A DNA stretch of 64,000 nt from Pseudoruegeria sp. HB172150 (lineage in GTDB: Bacteria > Pseudomonadota > Alphaproteobacteria > Rhodobacterales > Rhodobacteraceae), in the NCBI RefSeq assembly GCF_013184805.1, contig NZ_JAATNG010000001.1:2108001-2172000 (forward strand). Reading direction: 5' to 3'. The notes under the pieces were generated by a model. It was not told the DNA's origin, ran no database searches, and saw only the letters and a program-made list of their open reading frames with translations. How positions within the stretch are numbered: the stretch's first letter is position 1; every line of letters starts with the position of its first letter. The translations under genes and the position numbers were made by a program. This document shows positions 1 through 9,022 of the stretch, piece by piece.

Positions 1-197
1 TCAGGGCCGTAGCCGCGGAACACGTCGACCGAGGGGATCAAGCTGCGGACGTTCTGGAAGCTCCAGCGATTGAACGGCGGCAGGTCCCAGTTTTCCAGTG
101 TCGGACGCTTCTCGGGTGGCGGCGGAAAGCCTTCCATGATGCCGAGCTGGCGTGCCGTCTTCGGCGCGCCGCGCGGAGGCAGCGTCGTGTTGGCCAT
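1..197 (-). CDS. Putative serine hydrolase (beta-lactamase family), N-terminal fragment
   Basis: This gene runs off the left edge; about 65 N-terminal codons are visible. The start ATG at 197 is preceded by AAGGA seven bases upstream, which supports it. The visible protein starts MANTTLPPRGAPKTARQLG and continues with a Pro-rich stretch and a LENWDLPPFNRWSFQNV segment. From memory this resembles the N-terminus of cytoplasmic serine hydrolases (beta-lactamase/transpeptidase-like fold) that often follow polyamine transporter genes in Rhodobacterales. The SxxK active site would lie outside the window, so the family call is inference. The gene is the last visible member of the pot-like operon, separated from the binding-protein gene by a strong hairpin. 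Confidence 0.5.
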   Translation of the reverse strand, partial: MANTTLPPRGAPKTARQLGIMEGFPPPPEKRPTLENWDLPPFNRWSFQNVRSLIPSVDVFRGYGP

Positions 198-221
198 CAG
201 ACTGTCCTTAAGAGGGAACAA

Positions 222-250
222 CGGCGCGCGGAACTTAGCCCCGCGCGCCG
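222..250 (-). terminator. GC-rich intercistronic hairpin after the potD-like gene
   Basis: A perfect 10-bp stem, CGGCGCGCGG (222-231) with CCGCGCGCCG (241-250), has a 9-nt loop and lies just after the stop codon of the binding-protein gene. On the minus strand it is followed by the weakly T-rich TTGTTCCCTCTT. It is either a partial terminator or a 3'-end RNA stabiliser that keeps binding-protein mRNA in excess over the downstream hydrolase. A similar hairpin follows oppA. Confidence 0.6.
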
Positions 251-257
251 GAAACGA

Positions 258-1289
258 TTACTGCTTCAGACGCGTCCAGACGCGGTTGTAGAGATCGACG
301 ACCTCCTGCGGGCAAGGCGTCACGAAATCCGGGGTCGGCGCGCCGTCGGGCATGACGATCTCGGGCGCGTCCAGCATCTCGGCATCCATGAATTCTTCCG
401 AGCCCGTGATACCATTGGCATAGCGCGCGAAGTTAGAGGTCATCGCGGCGTTCTCCGGGTCCATCATGAAGTTGATGAACAGCTTCGCGTTCTCCAGGTT
501 CGGCGCGCCTTTCAGGACGGCGACGTTGTCCATCCAGCCGGTGAAGCCTTCCTTCGGATAGGCGTATTTCAGCGTCGGACGCTGGGCGCGGGCGCGCATC
601 GCAGCACCATTCCAGGTCTGCGACAGATCAACATCGCCAGAGGTCAGCTTTTCGATGGTGGAATAATCCATCGTGCGCCAGTCCTCCTTGGCCGCCAGCA
701 GCAGTTCGAGAACCTCGCGCATCTCGTCCTCATTGCCGTTGCAGCGGCCGTAGCCCAGGTAACGGAGACCCGCATTGATCACGTCGTTCATGTCGTTGAG
801 CATGTTGATGCGGCCCTTCAGCTCGTCGGGCGCGTCGAACATAAGGGCCAGCGTGTCGATGTCGCCGCCATAGACTTCGGTATCGACGGTGAAGGACGTG
901 GTGCCCCACTGATAGGGGATCGAGTAGTTCCGGCCCGGATCCCACCAGACATCGACCCAGTCGGGATCGACATTGCCGAAATTCTCCATTTCGTTCGGCT
1001 TTACCTCTTCCAGAAGGTCCTGCTCGATCATCACCTTGATCATGTAATCGCCCGGCACGACGATGTCGTAGCCGGTGTTCCCGGCCTGCACCTTGGCGAG
1101 CATGGTCTCGTTCGAGTCGTAGCCGTCGAGATTGACGGTAACGTCGTTCTCGGCCTCGAACTTCTCGATCATCTCGGGGCTGGTGTAATTACCCCAGTTG
1201 TAGATGTTCAGTTCGCCTTCGGCATTGGCAGCCACGGCGACGAACGCAAACGCCGAAGCGGCAGCTGCGATGCGGATGGTTGGTTTCAT
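258..1289 (-). CDS. potD: Polyamine ABC transporter substrate-binding protein
   Basis: Periplasmic solute-binding protein of a spermidine/putrescine-type ABC importer, 343 aa. Residues 1-23 form a signal peptide (basic start, Ala/Val-rich core, cleavage near ANA-EG). The mature protein opens with LNIYNWGNYTSPEMIEKFE, the characteristic PotD/PotF start, followed by the VQAGNTGYDIVVPGDYM segment of the family. The start at 1289 was chosen because AGGAGA lies just upstream and the signal peptide begins there; a longer reading from 1316 would overlap the permease stop and spoil the signal peptide. It is fourth in the ATPase-permease-permease-binding protein order (potABCD order). The exact substrate (putrescine, spermidine or a related amine) cannot be read from the sequence. 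Confidence 0.9.
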   Translation of the reverse strand: MKPTIRIAAAASAFAFVAVAANAEGELNIYNWGNYTSPEMIEKFEAENDVTVNLDGYDSNETMLAKVQAGNTGYDIVVPGDYMIKVMIEQDLLEEVKPNEMENFGNVDPDWVDVWWDPGRNYSIPYQWGTTSFTVDTEVYGGDIDTLALMFDAPDELKGRINMLNDMNDVINAGLRYLGYGRCNGNEDEMREVLELLLAAKEDWRTMDYSTIEKLTSGDVDLSQTWNGAAMRARAQRPTLKYAYPKEGFTGWMDNVAVLKGAPNLENAKLFINFMMDPENAAMTSNFARYANGITGSEEFMDAEMLDAPEIVMPDGAPTPDFVTPCPQEVVDLYNRVWTRLKQ

Positions 1290-1312
1290 GGTTCTTCTCT
1301 CCTGTTGAGCCG

Positions 1313-2167
1313 TCATTTTTCCATGCGCCGCTGCACCAGGAAGAGCAGGGCGACCAGAAGCACCGAGACCCCGACGAGAATCGTCGAGACGGCATTGATC
1401 TCGGGCGTGATACCGCGGCGGATGGCGCCGAGGATGTAAATGGGAAGCGTGGTTTCACCCGGGCCAGCGACCATCAGCGTGATGATGACATCGTCGAGCG
1501 AAACGACGAAGGCCAGCATCGCGCCGGCCACGATGCCGGGCATCAGTAGTGGTAGCGTGATGTACCGGAACGCCTGCAGCGGCGTCGCGTAAAGGTCGGC
1601 GCCGGCCTGTTCCAGCGTCAGAGTCATGTCCTCCAGCCGGGCTCGGATCGGCATGAAGGCGAAGGGAATGCAGAACGCCGTATGCGCCGCCATCAGATAG
1701 CCGATCCCCGTGATCCCGGTGACGTATTTCACCAGCGAGAACAGCGATAGCGTCGCGATGGCGGTGACGATCTCGGGGATCATCAGCGGTTGGTTGATGA
1801 TCGCATAGGCCAGCCCCTGCCCCTTGAACGCAGCCGCGCGGGTCGTCGCCAGCGCGGCCATGGTGGCGGCGATGGTGGACAGGATCGTCGCGACCAGCGC
1901 GACCTTCACCGAAACCCAGGCGGCATTCCGGATACCTTCGTTCTCCAGCGCCGCCTGGTACCAGCGCAGCGAGAACTCGGTCCATTTCACCACCGACCGG
2001 TTGTCGTTGAAGGAGAACACGATCAGCACGATCAGCGGCAGGTACAGCGCCACGATGCAGGCCCAGGCAATGGCCTTGAACCCGGGCATCGCCTTCAGGT
2101 CGCGGGCTTTCAGTTTCCGTGCGCGCGCCGCCGGGGCAGCATCGTGAGTGGTGGCGAGGTCAGCCAT
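1313..2167 (-). CDS. potC: Polyamine-type ABC transporter permease (PotC/PotI-like)
   Basis: Inner-membrane permease of 284 aa with about six transmembrane helices, first near residues 32-55. The C-terminal half carries the EAA loop (EQAGADLYATPLQAFRYITL) that couples to the ATPase, followed by LPLLMPGIVAGAMLAFVVSL. The segment PLIVLIVFSFNDNRSV near residue 45 is typical of PotC/PotI. The gene overlaps the end of the preceding permease gene by 8 nt and ends just before the binding-protein gene, so the four genes are one transcription unit. The first 30 residues are cytoplasmic and Ala/Arg-rich. Confidence 0.9.
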   Translation of the reverse strand: MADLATTHDAAPAARARKLKARDLKAMPGFKAIAWACIVALYLPLIVLIVFSFNDNRSVVKWTEFSLRWYQAALENEGIRNAAWVSVKVALVATILSTIAATMAALATTRAAAFKGQGLAYAIINQPLMIPEIVTAIATLSLFSLVKYVTGITGIGYLMAAHTAFCIPFAFMPIRARLEDMTLTLEQAGADLYATPLQAFRYITLPLLMPGIVAGAMLAFVVSLDDVIITLMVAGPGETTLPIYILGAIRRGITPEINAVSTILVGVSVLLVALLFLVQRRMEK

Positions 2168-3082
2168 GAGCCTTGGCCTCCCTCCCGGCAGCGCGCGCGT
2201 AGACCAGCAGCACGATCACGACCAGCGCCATCAGGATCAGCGCCGCCGCCGATCCGAAGGGCCAGTTTCTCGAGGATCCGAACTGGATCGCGATCATGTT
2301 GCCAATCATGAGTTTCTTGCCGCCGCCCAGCAGTTCCGGCGTGATGTAGGCGCCGAGACCAGGAATGAAGACCAGCACACAGCCCGCGATGATGCCGGGC
2401 TTCGCGAGCGGTGCGATGACGTGGCTCAGGACCTTCCAGCGGCTGGCGTACAGGTCGTATCCGGCCTCGACCAGACGGAAATCAAGCTTCTCCAGGCTGG
2501 CGTAAAGCGGCAGCACCATGAAGGGCAGATAGGTATAGATCAGGCCGATGAAGACGGCGGTGTCGGTATAGAGGATCGAGAGCGGATGGTTGATGATCCT
2601 CAGGTTCATCAGGGTCAGGTTGATGAAGCCCTCGTCCCGAATGATCAGCAGCATCGCATAGGTCCGGATCAGGATGTTGGTCCAGAACGGCAGCGTGATC
2701 AGGAACAGCCAGAAGGTGCGTTGCTGGCGGGGTTTGGTCGCGATGAAATAGGCGGTCGGGAATCCCAGGATAAGCGTTCCGATCATCGCACCAAAGGCCA
2801 GCCCGATGGAGCGCAGGAAGATCTGCAGGTAAGCAGGGTTGAAGGCCAGCGTGCCGTCGAAGATGTCCTCCTCGAACAGGAACTGGACATAGGCGGCGGT
2901 CGAGAATTCCCAGGTGACGCCGCCGTAGGTGCCCGGCGTCAGGAACGAATACACCACCGTGATACCAAGCGGCAGAATGCTGATCAGCAGGATGATCAGG
3001 ACCGCCGGGCCCAGCAGGCCCAGCCGCGCGTTGCGGGCGCGCCGTCCCGCCTCGGCATGGGCGGCGGAGAGCTGCGCGCCGC

Positions 3083-3086
<4 letters not shown>
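2160..3086 (-). CDS. potB: Polyamine-type ABC transporter permease (PotB/PotH-like)
   Basis: Inner-membrane permease of 308 aa with about six transmembrane helices. The family EAA motif is [20 protein letters not shown], followed by [20 protein letters not shown], a segment well conserved in PotB/PotH. The start ATG overlaps the stop of the ATPase gene (ATGA, 3083-3086), and the 3' end overlaps the next permease gene by 8 nt, so translation is probably coupled. It should form the heterodimeric channel with the PotC-like partner. Confidence 0.9.
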
Positions 3087-4204
<1,118 letters not shown>

Positions 4205-4255
4205 GCGTTCCCCGTCGTTTTCCAAAGGCTAGGAGCCACCGCCAAGCCGCGTAAA

Positions 4256-4271
4256 TACCCCGAAGGGGATA
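4256..4271. promoter_or_regulatory. Inverted repeat upstream of potA-like operon (possible LuxR-type operator)
   Basis: The sequence TACCCC-GAA-GGGGATA (4256-4271) has perfect CCCC/GGGG arms around a 3-nt centre, in an A/T-flanked context. It lies in the 64-85 bp gap between the LuxR-type regulator gene and the transporter ATPase gene. Its size suits a dimeric GerE-type regulator, and position suggests the neighbouring LuxR protein, but this is inference. The hairpin is too short for a convincing terminator. Confidence 0.35.
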
Positions 4272-4289
4272 TATTCCCGCGCATTAACC

Positions 4290-5081
4290 TTAGGGCATGA
4301 CCGAGCCGAGGAAACTCGCGAGCAACTCGGACTGCGAAGAAATCCGCAACTTGCGGTAAAGATTCTTGCGATGGATCTTCACCGTGCCCTCGGACGTACC
4401 GGTTCGCGCAGCGATTGAGCGCGAGGAATGGCCGCGCAGGATAAGCGTTGCGACCTCCTGTTCCCGGGCTGTCAGAACCCCGTCACCAAAGCAGTCCATC
4501 GCCGCGGAAATCGAACTGCCGACGTCAATCTGGGCCGGCTCCTGTGTGGGTCGGTCGAAATGCTTCCGGACGAGCGCCGAAATCACGTCGAGGTCGCGTC
4601 GGATCAGCGCGAGTTCGCGCGTGGCGAAGTGGCTGCCATTCCCCGGACGGCCGACCGAGACGAAGACCGCGCTGTCGCGCGGCATGCCGATCAGGATCGC
4701 AAGCTCGTCGCCAAGGTCGATGGTGCCGTAATAGTGCTTGTAATAGGTGGACCGCCGGAAATGGTCCGGCGCCACGTCCCGCAGGCGCATCACGCAGTTC
4801 GTCGCCCCCTGCCGGAACGCATCGTAGATGGGATCAAGCAGGTAGGCGCTGTCGAGGTACTGGTCGACGACCGCGCGGCGCCGTTCGGCGCGGACCGTGT
4901 CGAAGATGTGCTCCGGTTTCCGGTCGCGGTGGATGTGGGTCAGAAGCGCGCCGGTAAAGGGCACGACGGCGTCGAGCTGGCGCAGAAGGGCCGGGAAGAA
5001 ATCGGCGGAATGCAGTGCCGTAATGGCTTCGGCAGGCTGGAACGCCGCTGCGGGTGCGCGCTTGGACGATGGCTGGCCCAT
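4290..5081 (-). CDS. LuxR-family transcriptional regulator
   Basis: A 263-aa DNA-binding regulator. The C-terminal GerE/LuxR helix-turn-helix occupies about residues 200-258 (LTAREQEVATLILRGHSSR, then GTSEGTVKIHRKNLYRKL). The N-terminal ~180 residues are not an evident acyl-homoserine-lactone domain: the diagnostic W/Y/D pattern is not obvious, and the region is probably a different sensory fold. Neither an obvious receiver nor a clear PAS domain could be recognised. It sits directly upstream of, and co-directional with, the polyamine-type transporter operon, so control of that operon is likely. The effector, perhaps a polyamine or related amine, is a guess from position. Confidence 0.85.
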   Translation of the reverse strand: MGQPSSKRAPAAAFQPAEAITALHSADFFPALLRQLDAVVPFTGALLTHIHRDRKPEHIFDTVRAERRRAVVDQYLDSAYLLDPIYDAFRQGATNCVMRLRDVAPDHFRRSTYYKHYYGTIDLGDELAILIGMPRDSAVFVSVGRPGNGSHFATRELALIRRDLDVISALVRKHFDRPTQEPAQIDVGSSISAAMDCFGDGVLTAREQEVATLILRGHSSRSIAARTGTSEGTVKIHRKNLYRKLRISSQSELLASFLGSVMP

Positions 5082-5221
5082 CTGTCGGGGAAACCTTTTC
5101 CGGCCTATCGGCCGTGCCGCTAAATCACTGTGGCGAGGTTACGAATCCGCCGGTTCGGGCGCAATGTCCTCTGCGCAGATCCGCGCGGATTTCTCCGGTT
5201 TCGCCGGCGGCTGCACACTAT

Positions 5222-5258
5222 TCAGCCGCCGGTCATACGGCCGTCCTCAGGCGGCTGA
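5222..5258 (-). terminator. Possible terminator hairpin at the end of the opp operon
   Basis: TCAGCCGCC (5222-5230) pairs with GGCGGCTGA (5250-5258), a 9-bp stem with a 19-nt loop that itself contains ACGGCCGT. The proximal arm overlaps the last codons and stop of the fused ATPase gene. No T-tract follows on the minus strand, so termination is plausible but unproven. Confidence 0.35.
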
Positions 5259-7076
5259 CTGCTGCAGTTCCTGCTCGCCGGCGATGATCTCTTCCAGCGG
5301 GTCGTGTTCGGCCACCCAGTGACCCGGCGCGACCTCCTGCAGTTCGGGGACATAATCCACCTGCCCCGTCGCCAGCTTGCTGGGCAGGAACCGGAGTGCT
5401 GCCCGGGGATCAAGCGGCGACGGCAGATCGCCCGGCAGCCGGATGCGCTGGCGCGTGCGTTCCGCCACCGGGTCCGGGATCGGCACAGCCGAGATCAGCG
5501 ACTTGGTGTATGGGTGCTGCGGGTGCTTCGTGATGGTCTCGCCATCGGCAAGCTCCACGATGCGGCCAAGGTAAAGCACCATGATCCGGTTCGAGATCGA
5601 GCGCACCACTGAAAGGTCATGGCTGATGAACAGCATCGACATGCCGAACTCGGCCTGCAGGTCTTTCAGCAGTTGCACGATCTGCGCCTGGATCGACACG
5701 TCGAGGGCAGAGACGGCCTCGTCGCAGATGATCAGCTTGGGCTTGTTGATCATGGCGCGGGCGATGCCGACACGCTGGTTCTGCCCGCCTGACAGTTCGT
5801 GCGGATAGCGGTTGTACATAGACGGGTCGAGGCCAACGCGCTCCATCATCTCCTGCACCACCTCCTTGCGCTCCCGCGTGGTCAGGTCGGGGCGGAAGGT
5901 CTTCAGCGGTTCAGCGATCGAGGCCGAGATCGTCATCCGCGGATCGAGCGAAGCCAGCGGATCCTGGAACACGATCTGCAGGTCCTTGCGAGCCTTGGTC
6001 ATCTCGTTGCGGTCCAGATCGGTAAGCGGCTTGCCAAGCCAGCTGACAGAACCGGCGGTCGGCTCAATCAGCCGCAGAACCCCGCGCGCAAGCGTGGACT
6101 TGCCGCAGCCGGATTCGCCGACGATCCCCATGGTCTCGCCCTCAGCGAGGTCGAAGGTCACGCCGTTCACCGCCTTCAGCGGCACGTGGCGGCCGAACAG
6201 ACCGCCTTCGACGCGGATGCCGAAATGCACCTTCATGTCGTTCACGCGCAGGATCGGCTTGGCATCGGGCTTCACGTCGTCCGGCGCATCGCCGGCATCG
6301 ATGCGCGGCATCGCTTCCAGAAGCTTGCGGGTGTACTCATGCTGGGGGCGGGCAAAGATATCTTCGATATCGCCGCTTTCGACGAAGCCGCCAAGGCGCA
6401 TCACCTCGATCCGGTCGCACATCCGGGCGACGACGCCCATGTCGTGGGTGATCAGCGCGACGGCCGTACCGTGCTCCTTCTGGAGCGCCGCGATCAGGTC
6501 GAGCACCTCGGCCTGCACAGTCACATCGAGCGCGGTAGTGGGCTCGTCGGCGATCAGCAGCTTGGGATCGCAGAGCATCGCCTGAGCGATCATCACCCGC
6601 TGGCGCATGCCGCCGGACAGTTCGTGCGGATATTGCTTCAGACGGCGGGCGGCCTCGGGGATGCGGACACGATCAAGCCAGTCGATGCACTGGCGCCGCG
6701 CCTCGTTGCCGGAGAGCCCGCGGTGGACCTTCAGGACCTCCGCCATCTGATCGCCGACACGCAGGTGCGGTGTAAGCGCGGTCAGCGGGTCCTGAAAGAT
6801 CATGCCCACATCGGCGCCGCGCACCTTGTTGAGGCGGTTGATCGGCAGGTTCAGGATCTCCTTGCCCTGCAGCTGTACAGAACCGATCGTGACACCATTT
6901 GGAGGCAGCAGGCCCATCGCGGCCATGAACGTCTGGCTTTTGCCAGATCCGCTTTCCCCGACGATTCCAAGGCATTCGCCCGGCTCGATGTGGAACGAGA
7001 CACCCTTGACGGCCTGCACGCGCCCGTCCGGCGTGTCGAAGCCCACTTTCAGGTCTTTGACGGTCAGAACGGACAT
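5247..7076 (-). CDS. Oligopeptide/dipeptide ABC transporter, fused double ATP-binding protein
   Basis: 609-aa protein with two complete ABC domains (an OppD-OppF fusion, like GsiA). Domain 1 has Walker [14 protein letters not shown], signature [14 protein letters not shown] and Walker [13 protein letters not shown]. Domain 2 has [27 protein letters not shown] and [12 protein letters not shown]. Both halves carry the oligopeptide-type C-terminal extension ([19 protein letters not shown] in the second). The start at 7076 ([14 protein letters not shown]) was chosen because it follows the oppC stop by one base (TGACATG); a longer reading would begin inside oppC. It energises the OppB/OppC channel encoded upstream. 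It is the last gene of the opp operon. Confidence 0.92.
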   Translation of the reverse strand: MSVLTVKDLKVGFDTPDGRVQAVKGVSFHIEPGECLGIVGESGSGKSQTFMAAMGLLPPNGVTIGSVQLQGKEILNLPINRLNKVRGADVGMIFQDPLTALTPHLRVGDQMAEVLKVHRGLSGNEARRQCIDWLDRVRIPEAARRLKQYPHELSGGMRQRVMIAQAMLCDPKLLIADEPTTALDVTVQAEVLDLIAALQKEHGTAVALITHDMGVVARMCDRIEVMRLGGFVESGDIEDIFARPQHEYTRKLLEAMPRIDAGDAPDDVKPDAKPILRVNDMKVHFGIRVEGGLFGRHVPLKAVNGVTFDLAEGETMGIVGESGCGKSTLARGVLRLIEPTAGSVSWLGKPLTDLDRNEMTKARKDLQIVFQDPLASLDPRMTISASIAEPLKTFRPDLTTRERKEVVQEMMERVGLDPSMYNRYPHELSGGQNQRVGIARAMINKPKLIICDEAVSALDVSIQAQIVQLLKDLQAEFGMSMLFISHDLSVVRSISNRIMVLYLGRIVELADGETITKHPQHPYTKSLISAVPIPDPVAERTRQRIRLPGDLPSPLDPRAALRFLPSKLATGQVDYVPELQEVAPGHWVAEHDPLEEIIAGEQELQQSAA

Positions 7077-7077
7077 G

Positions 7078-8007
7078 TCAGCGATCCTTCGGGTCGAGTG
7101 CGTCACGCAGGCCATCGCCGATGAAGAACATCGTGATGATGATGGTGACGTAGAAAAAGAGCGGGATGAGCAGCTGCCAGAGCGTGCCGTACGCCATGGT
7201 GCCGGCGCCCTCGGCGATCAGGCGACCGAGCGAGGTATTGGGTTCGGAAATGCCGAGGCCGAGGAACGAGATGAACGACTCGGCAAGGATCATCTCCGGC
7301 ACCAGCAGCGAGGCGTAGACGATCACGACGCCCAGCAGGTTCGGCAGGATGTGCCGCACGATGATGGTTGGTTCCGACACGCCGCCGGCGCGGGCCGCCT
7401 CGATGAATTCGCGGGTCTTCAGCGTCAGGGTCTGACCGCGCACGATGCGGGACATGGTCAGCCATGACACCGCTCCGAGCGCTATGAAGAGCGTAACGAA
7501 GGAACGTCCCGCGATCACCAGGATCAGGATGATGACCAGGGTCAGCGGGATCGCCAGCAGGATATCGACGATGCGCATCATCACGCTGTCGAGCCGCCCC
7601 CCGTAGAAGCCGGCGATGATGCCATAGGCGGTGCCGACCAGCAGCGCCATGCCCGCGCCGATCAGGCCGACCAGCAGCGAGGTGCGGGTGGCCTGGATCA
7701 CACGGCTGTAAAGGTCGCGGCCCAGTTCATCGAGGCCGAAGTAGTGGCCGTTCTCGATCGACGGGGCGCCCTGCCCTGCGATGTCGCCCATGCGCGCCCA
7801 GTCGATTTCCTCATTCGACCATTGCGCGAAGAACGGGCCGAAGATCACGAACAGAACGATGAGGCCCAGTACGAACACACTGGCCATCGCGGCCTTGTTG
7901 CGCAGGAACCTGTCGCGGGCATCGCGCAGCAGCGACCGGCCGCGCACGGCTGTGAAATCGGTGATGTCGGAGGCGAGCGCCTCTGCTTTTTCGGATCTGC
8001 CAAACAT
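7078..8007 (-). CDS. oppC: Oligopeptide ABC transporter permease OppC
   Basis: Inner-membrane permease of 309 aa. The N-terminus carries the OppC-type cytoplasmic segment followed by a first helix ([20 protein letters not shown]), a periplasmic loop containing [16 protein letters not shown], typical of DppC/OppC, and five more helices. The EAA loop is [18 protein letters not shown]. Start 8007 ([11 protein letters not shown]) has GAGGGGGC upstream and avoids overlap with oppB. It pairs with OppB and is followed after one base by the fused ATPase gene. Confidence 0.92.
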   Translation of the reverse strand: MFGRSEKAEALASDITDFTAVRGRSLLRDARDRFLRNKAAMASVFVLGLIVLFVIFGPFFAQWSNEEIDWARMGDIAGQGAPSIENGHYFGLDELGRDLYSRVIQATRTSLLVGLIGAGMALLVGTAYGIIAGFYGGRLDSVMMRIVDILLAIPLTLVIILILVIAGRSFVTLFIALGAVSWLTMSRIVRGQTLTLKTREFIEAARAGGVSEPTIIVRHILPNLLGVVIVYASLLVPEMILAESFISFLGLGISEPNTSLGRLIAEGAGTMAYGTLWQLLIPLFFYVTIIITMFFIGDGLRDALDPKDR

Positions 8008-8017
8008 GGCCGCCCCC

Positions 8018-8941
8018 TCAATACCGGATCTTCGGATCGAACCAGGCATAAGCCAGGTCGGTCAGAAGGTTCACGAAGATGGTCAGCGCGCCGTAGAGGA
8101 TCGTGACCCCCAGAAGCACCGCGTAGTCGCGGGTCAGCGCGGAATTGACATAGGACTGCCCGAGCCCGCCGGTGGAGAAATAGAGGTCGACGAAGACCGA
8201 GCCGGTCAGCACGTAGACGAAAACGGGGCCGAGATACGAGATCACCGGCAGCAGCGTCGGCTTCATCGCATGGCGCCAGATTACCGTGCGCTGCGGTAGG
8301 CCCTTGGCCCGCGCGGTGCGGATGAAGTTGGAGTTCATCACCTCAAGCATCGACGACCGCGTGATCCGGGTGATGTTCCCGATATATGAGGTCGCCAGCG
8401 CGATAACCGGCATGATCAGGTACTGCCACTGCCCGCCGTTCCAGCCGCCGCCCGGCAACAGGCCCAGCCACAGTGTGAAGGTCAGGATCAGGATCGGACC
8501 CATGATGAAGTTCGGCAGCGCCTGTGCGGCGATACCCAGCGACACGGCCGTATAGTCGATCCAGCTGTTGTGCTTGATCGCGGCTGCGATCCCGAGGCTG
8601 ATGCCGGCAATCGTCGCCACAAGGAAGGACAGCGAACCGTAGGTCAGCGAGATCGGGAAACCCTGCGCGATGATATCGTTCACGTCCCGGTCCTTGAACT
8701 TGAAGGACGGGCCGAAATCGAAATGCAGGATGATGTTCGTCATGTAGTCCCAGAGCTGCACGAGCAGCGGCTGGTCAAGACCGTAGCGCGCTTCGATATT
8801 CGCCAGCACGGCCGGCGGCAGCGGGCGTTCAGAGGTGAATGGTCCCCCGGGCGCGAGATGCATCAGGAAGAACGACGCGACAATCAGCAAGAGCAGCGTC
8901 GGCACCGCGACCATGACGCGTCGGATGATGTAGGCAAACAT
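8018..8941 (-). CDS. oppB: Oligopeptide ABC transporter permease OppB
   Basis: Inner-membrane permease of 307 aa with the N-terminal helix MFAYIIRRVMVAVPTLLLLI typical of DppB/OppB. The next loop contains LAPGGPFTSERPLP, and the EAA loop is NFIRTARAKGLPQRTVIWRH. Six transmembrane helices are expected. The gene is separated from oppA by an 81-bp spacer with a strong hairpin, so it is probably expressed below oppA. It forms the peptide channel with OppC. Confidence 0.92.
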   Translation of the reverse strand: MFAYIIRRVMVAVPTLLLLIVASFFLMHLAPGGPFTSERPLPPAVLANIEARYGLDQPLLVQLWDYMTNIILHFDFGPSFKFKDRDVNDIIAQGFPISLTYGSLSFLVATIAGISLGIAAAIKHNSWIDYTAVSLGIAAQALPNFIMGPILILTFTLWLGLLPGGGWNGGQWQYLIMPVIALATSYIGNITRITRSSMLEVMNSNFIRTARAKGLPQRTVIWRHAMKPTLLPVISYLGPVFVYVLTGSVFVDLYFSTGGLGQSYVNSALTRDYAVLLGVTILYGALTIFVNLLTDLAYAWFDPKIRY

Positions 8942-8965
8942 GGCAATGCCACCAAATTATTATCG

Positions 8966-8993
8966 CCGCCCCACGCTGGAACGCGTGGGGCGG
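8966..8993 (-). terminator. GC-rich intercistronic hairpin between oppA and oppB
   Basis: A perfect 11-bp stem, CCGCCCCACGC (8966-8976) with GCGTGGGGCGG (8983-8993), has a 6-nt loop and lies between the oppA stop and the oppB start. On the minus strand it is followed by GATAATAATTTGG rather than a run of T. This is a typical position for a leaky terminator or 3' stabiliser allowing excess binding protein. Confidence 0.7.
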
Positions 8994-9022
8994 GATAATG
9001 GTTCAGTTGTAGTTAGGTTGGG

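Noticed and set aside
258-1316. Longer start for the polyamine-type binding protein
   Set aside because: The extra residues precede the signal peptide and overlap the permease stop; AGGAGA supports the start at 1289.
5799-7124. 441-codon plus-strand frame opposite the fused opp ATPase gene
   Set aside because: Antisense shadow; the minus strand encodes both Walker motif sets and signature motifs.
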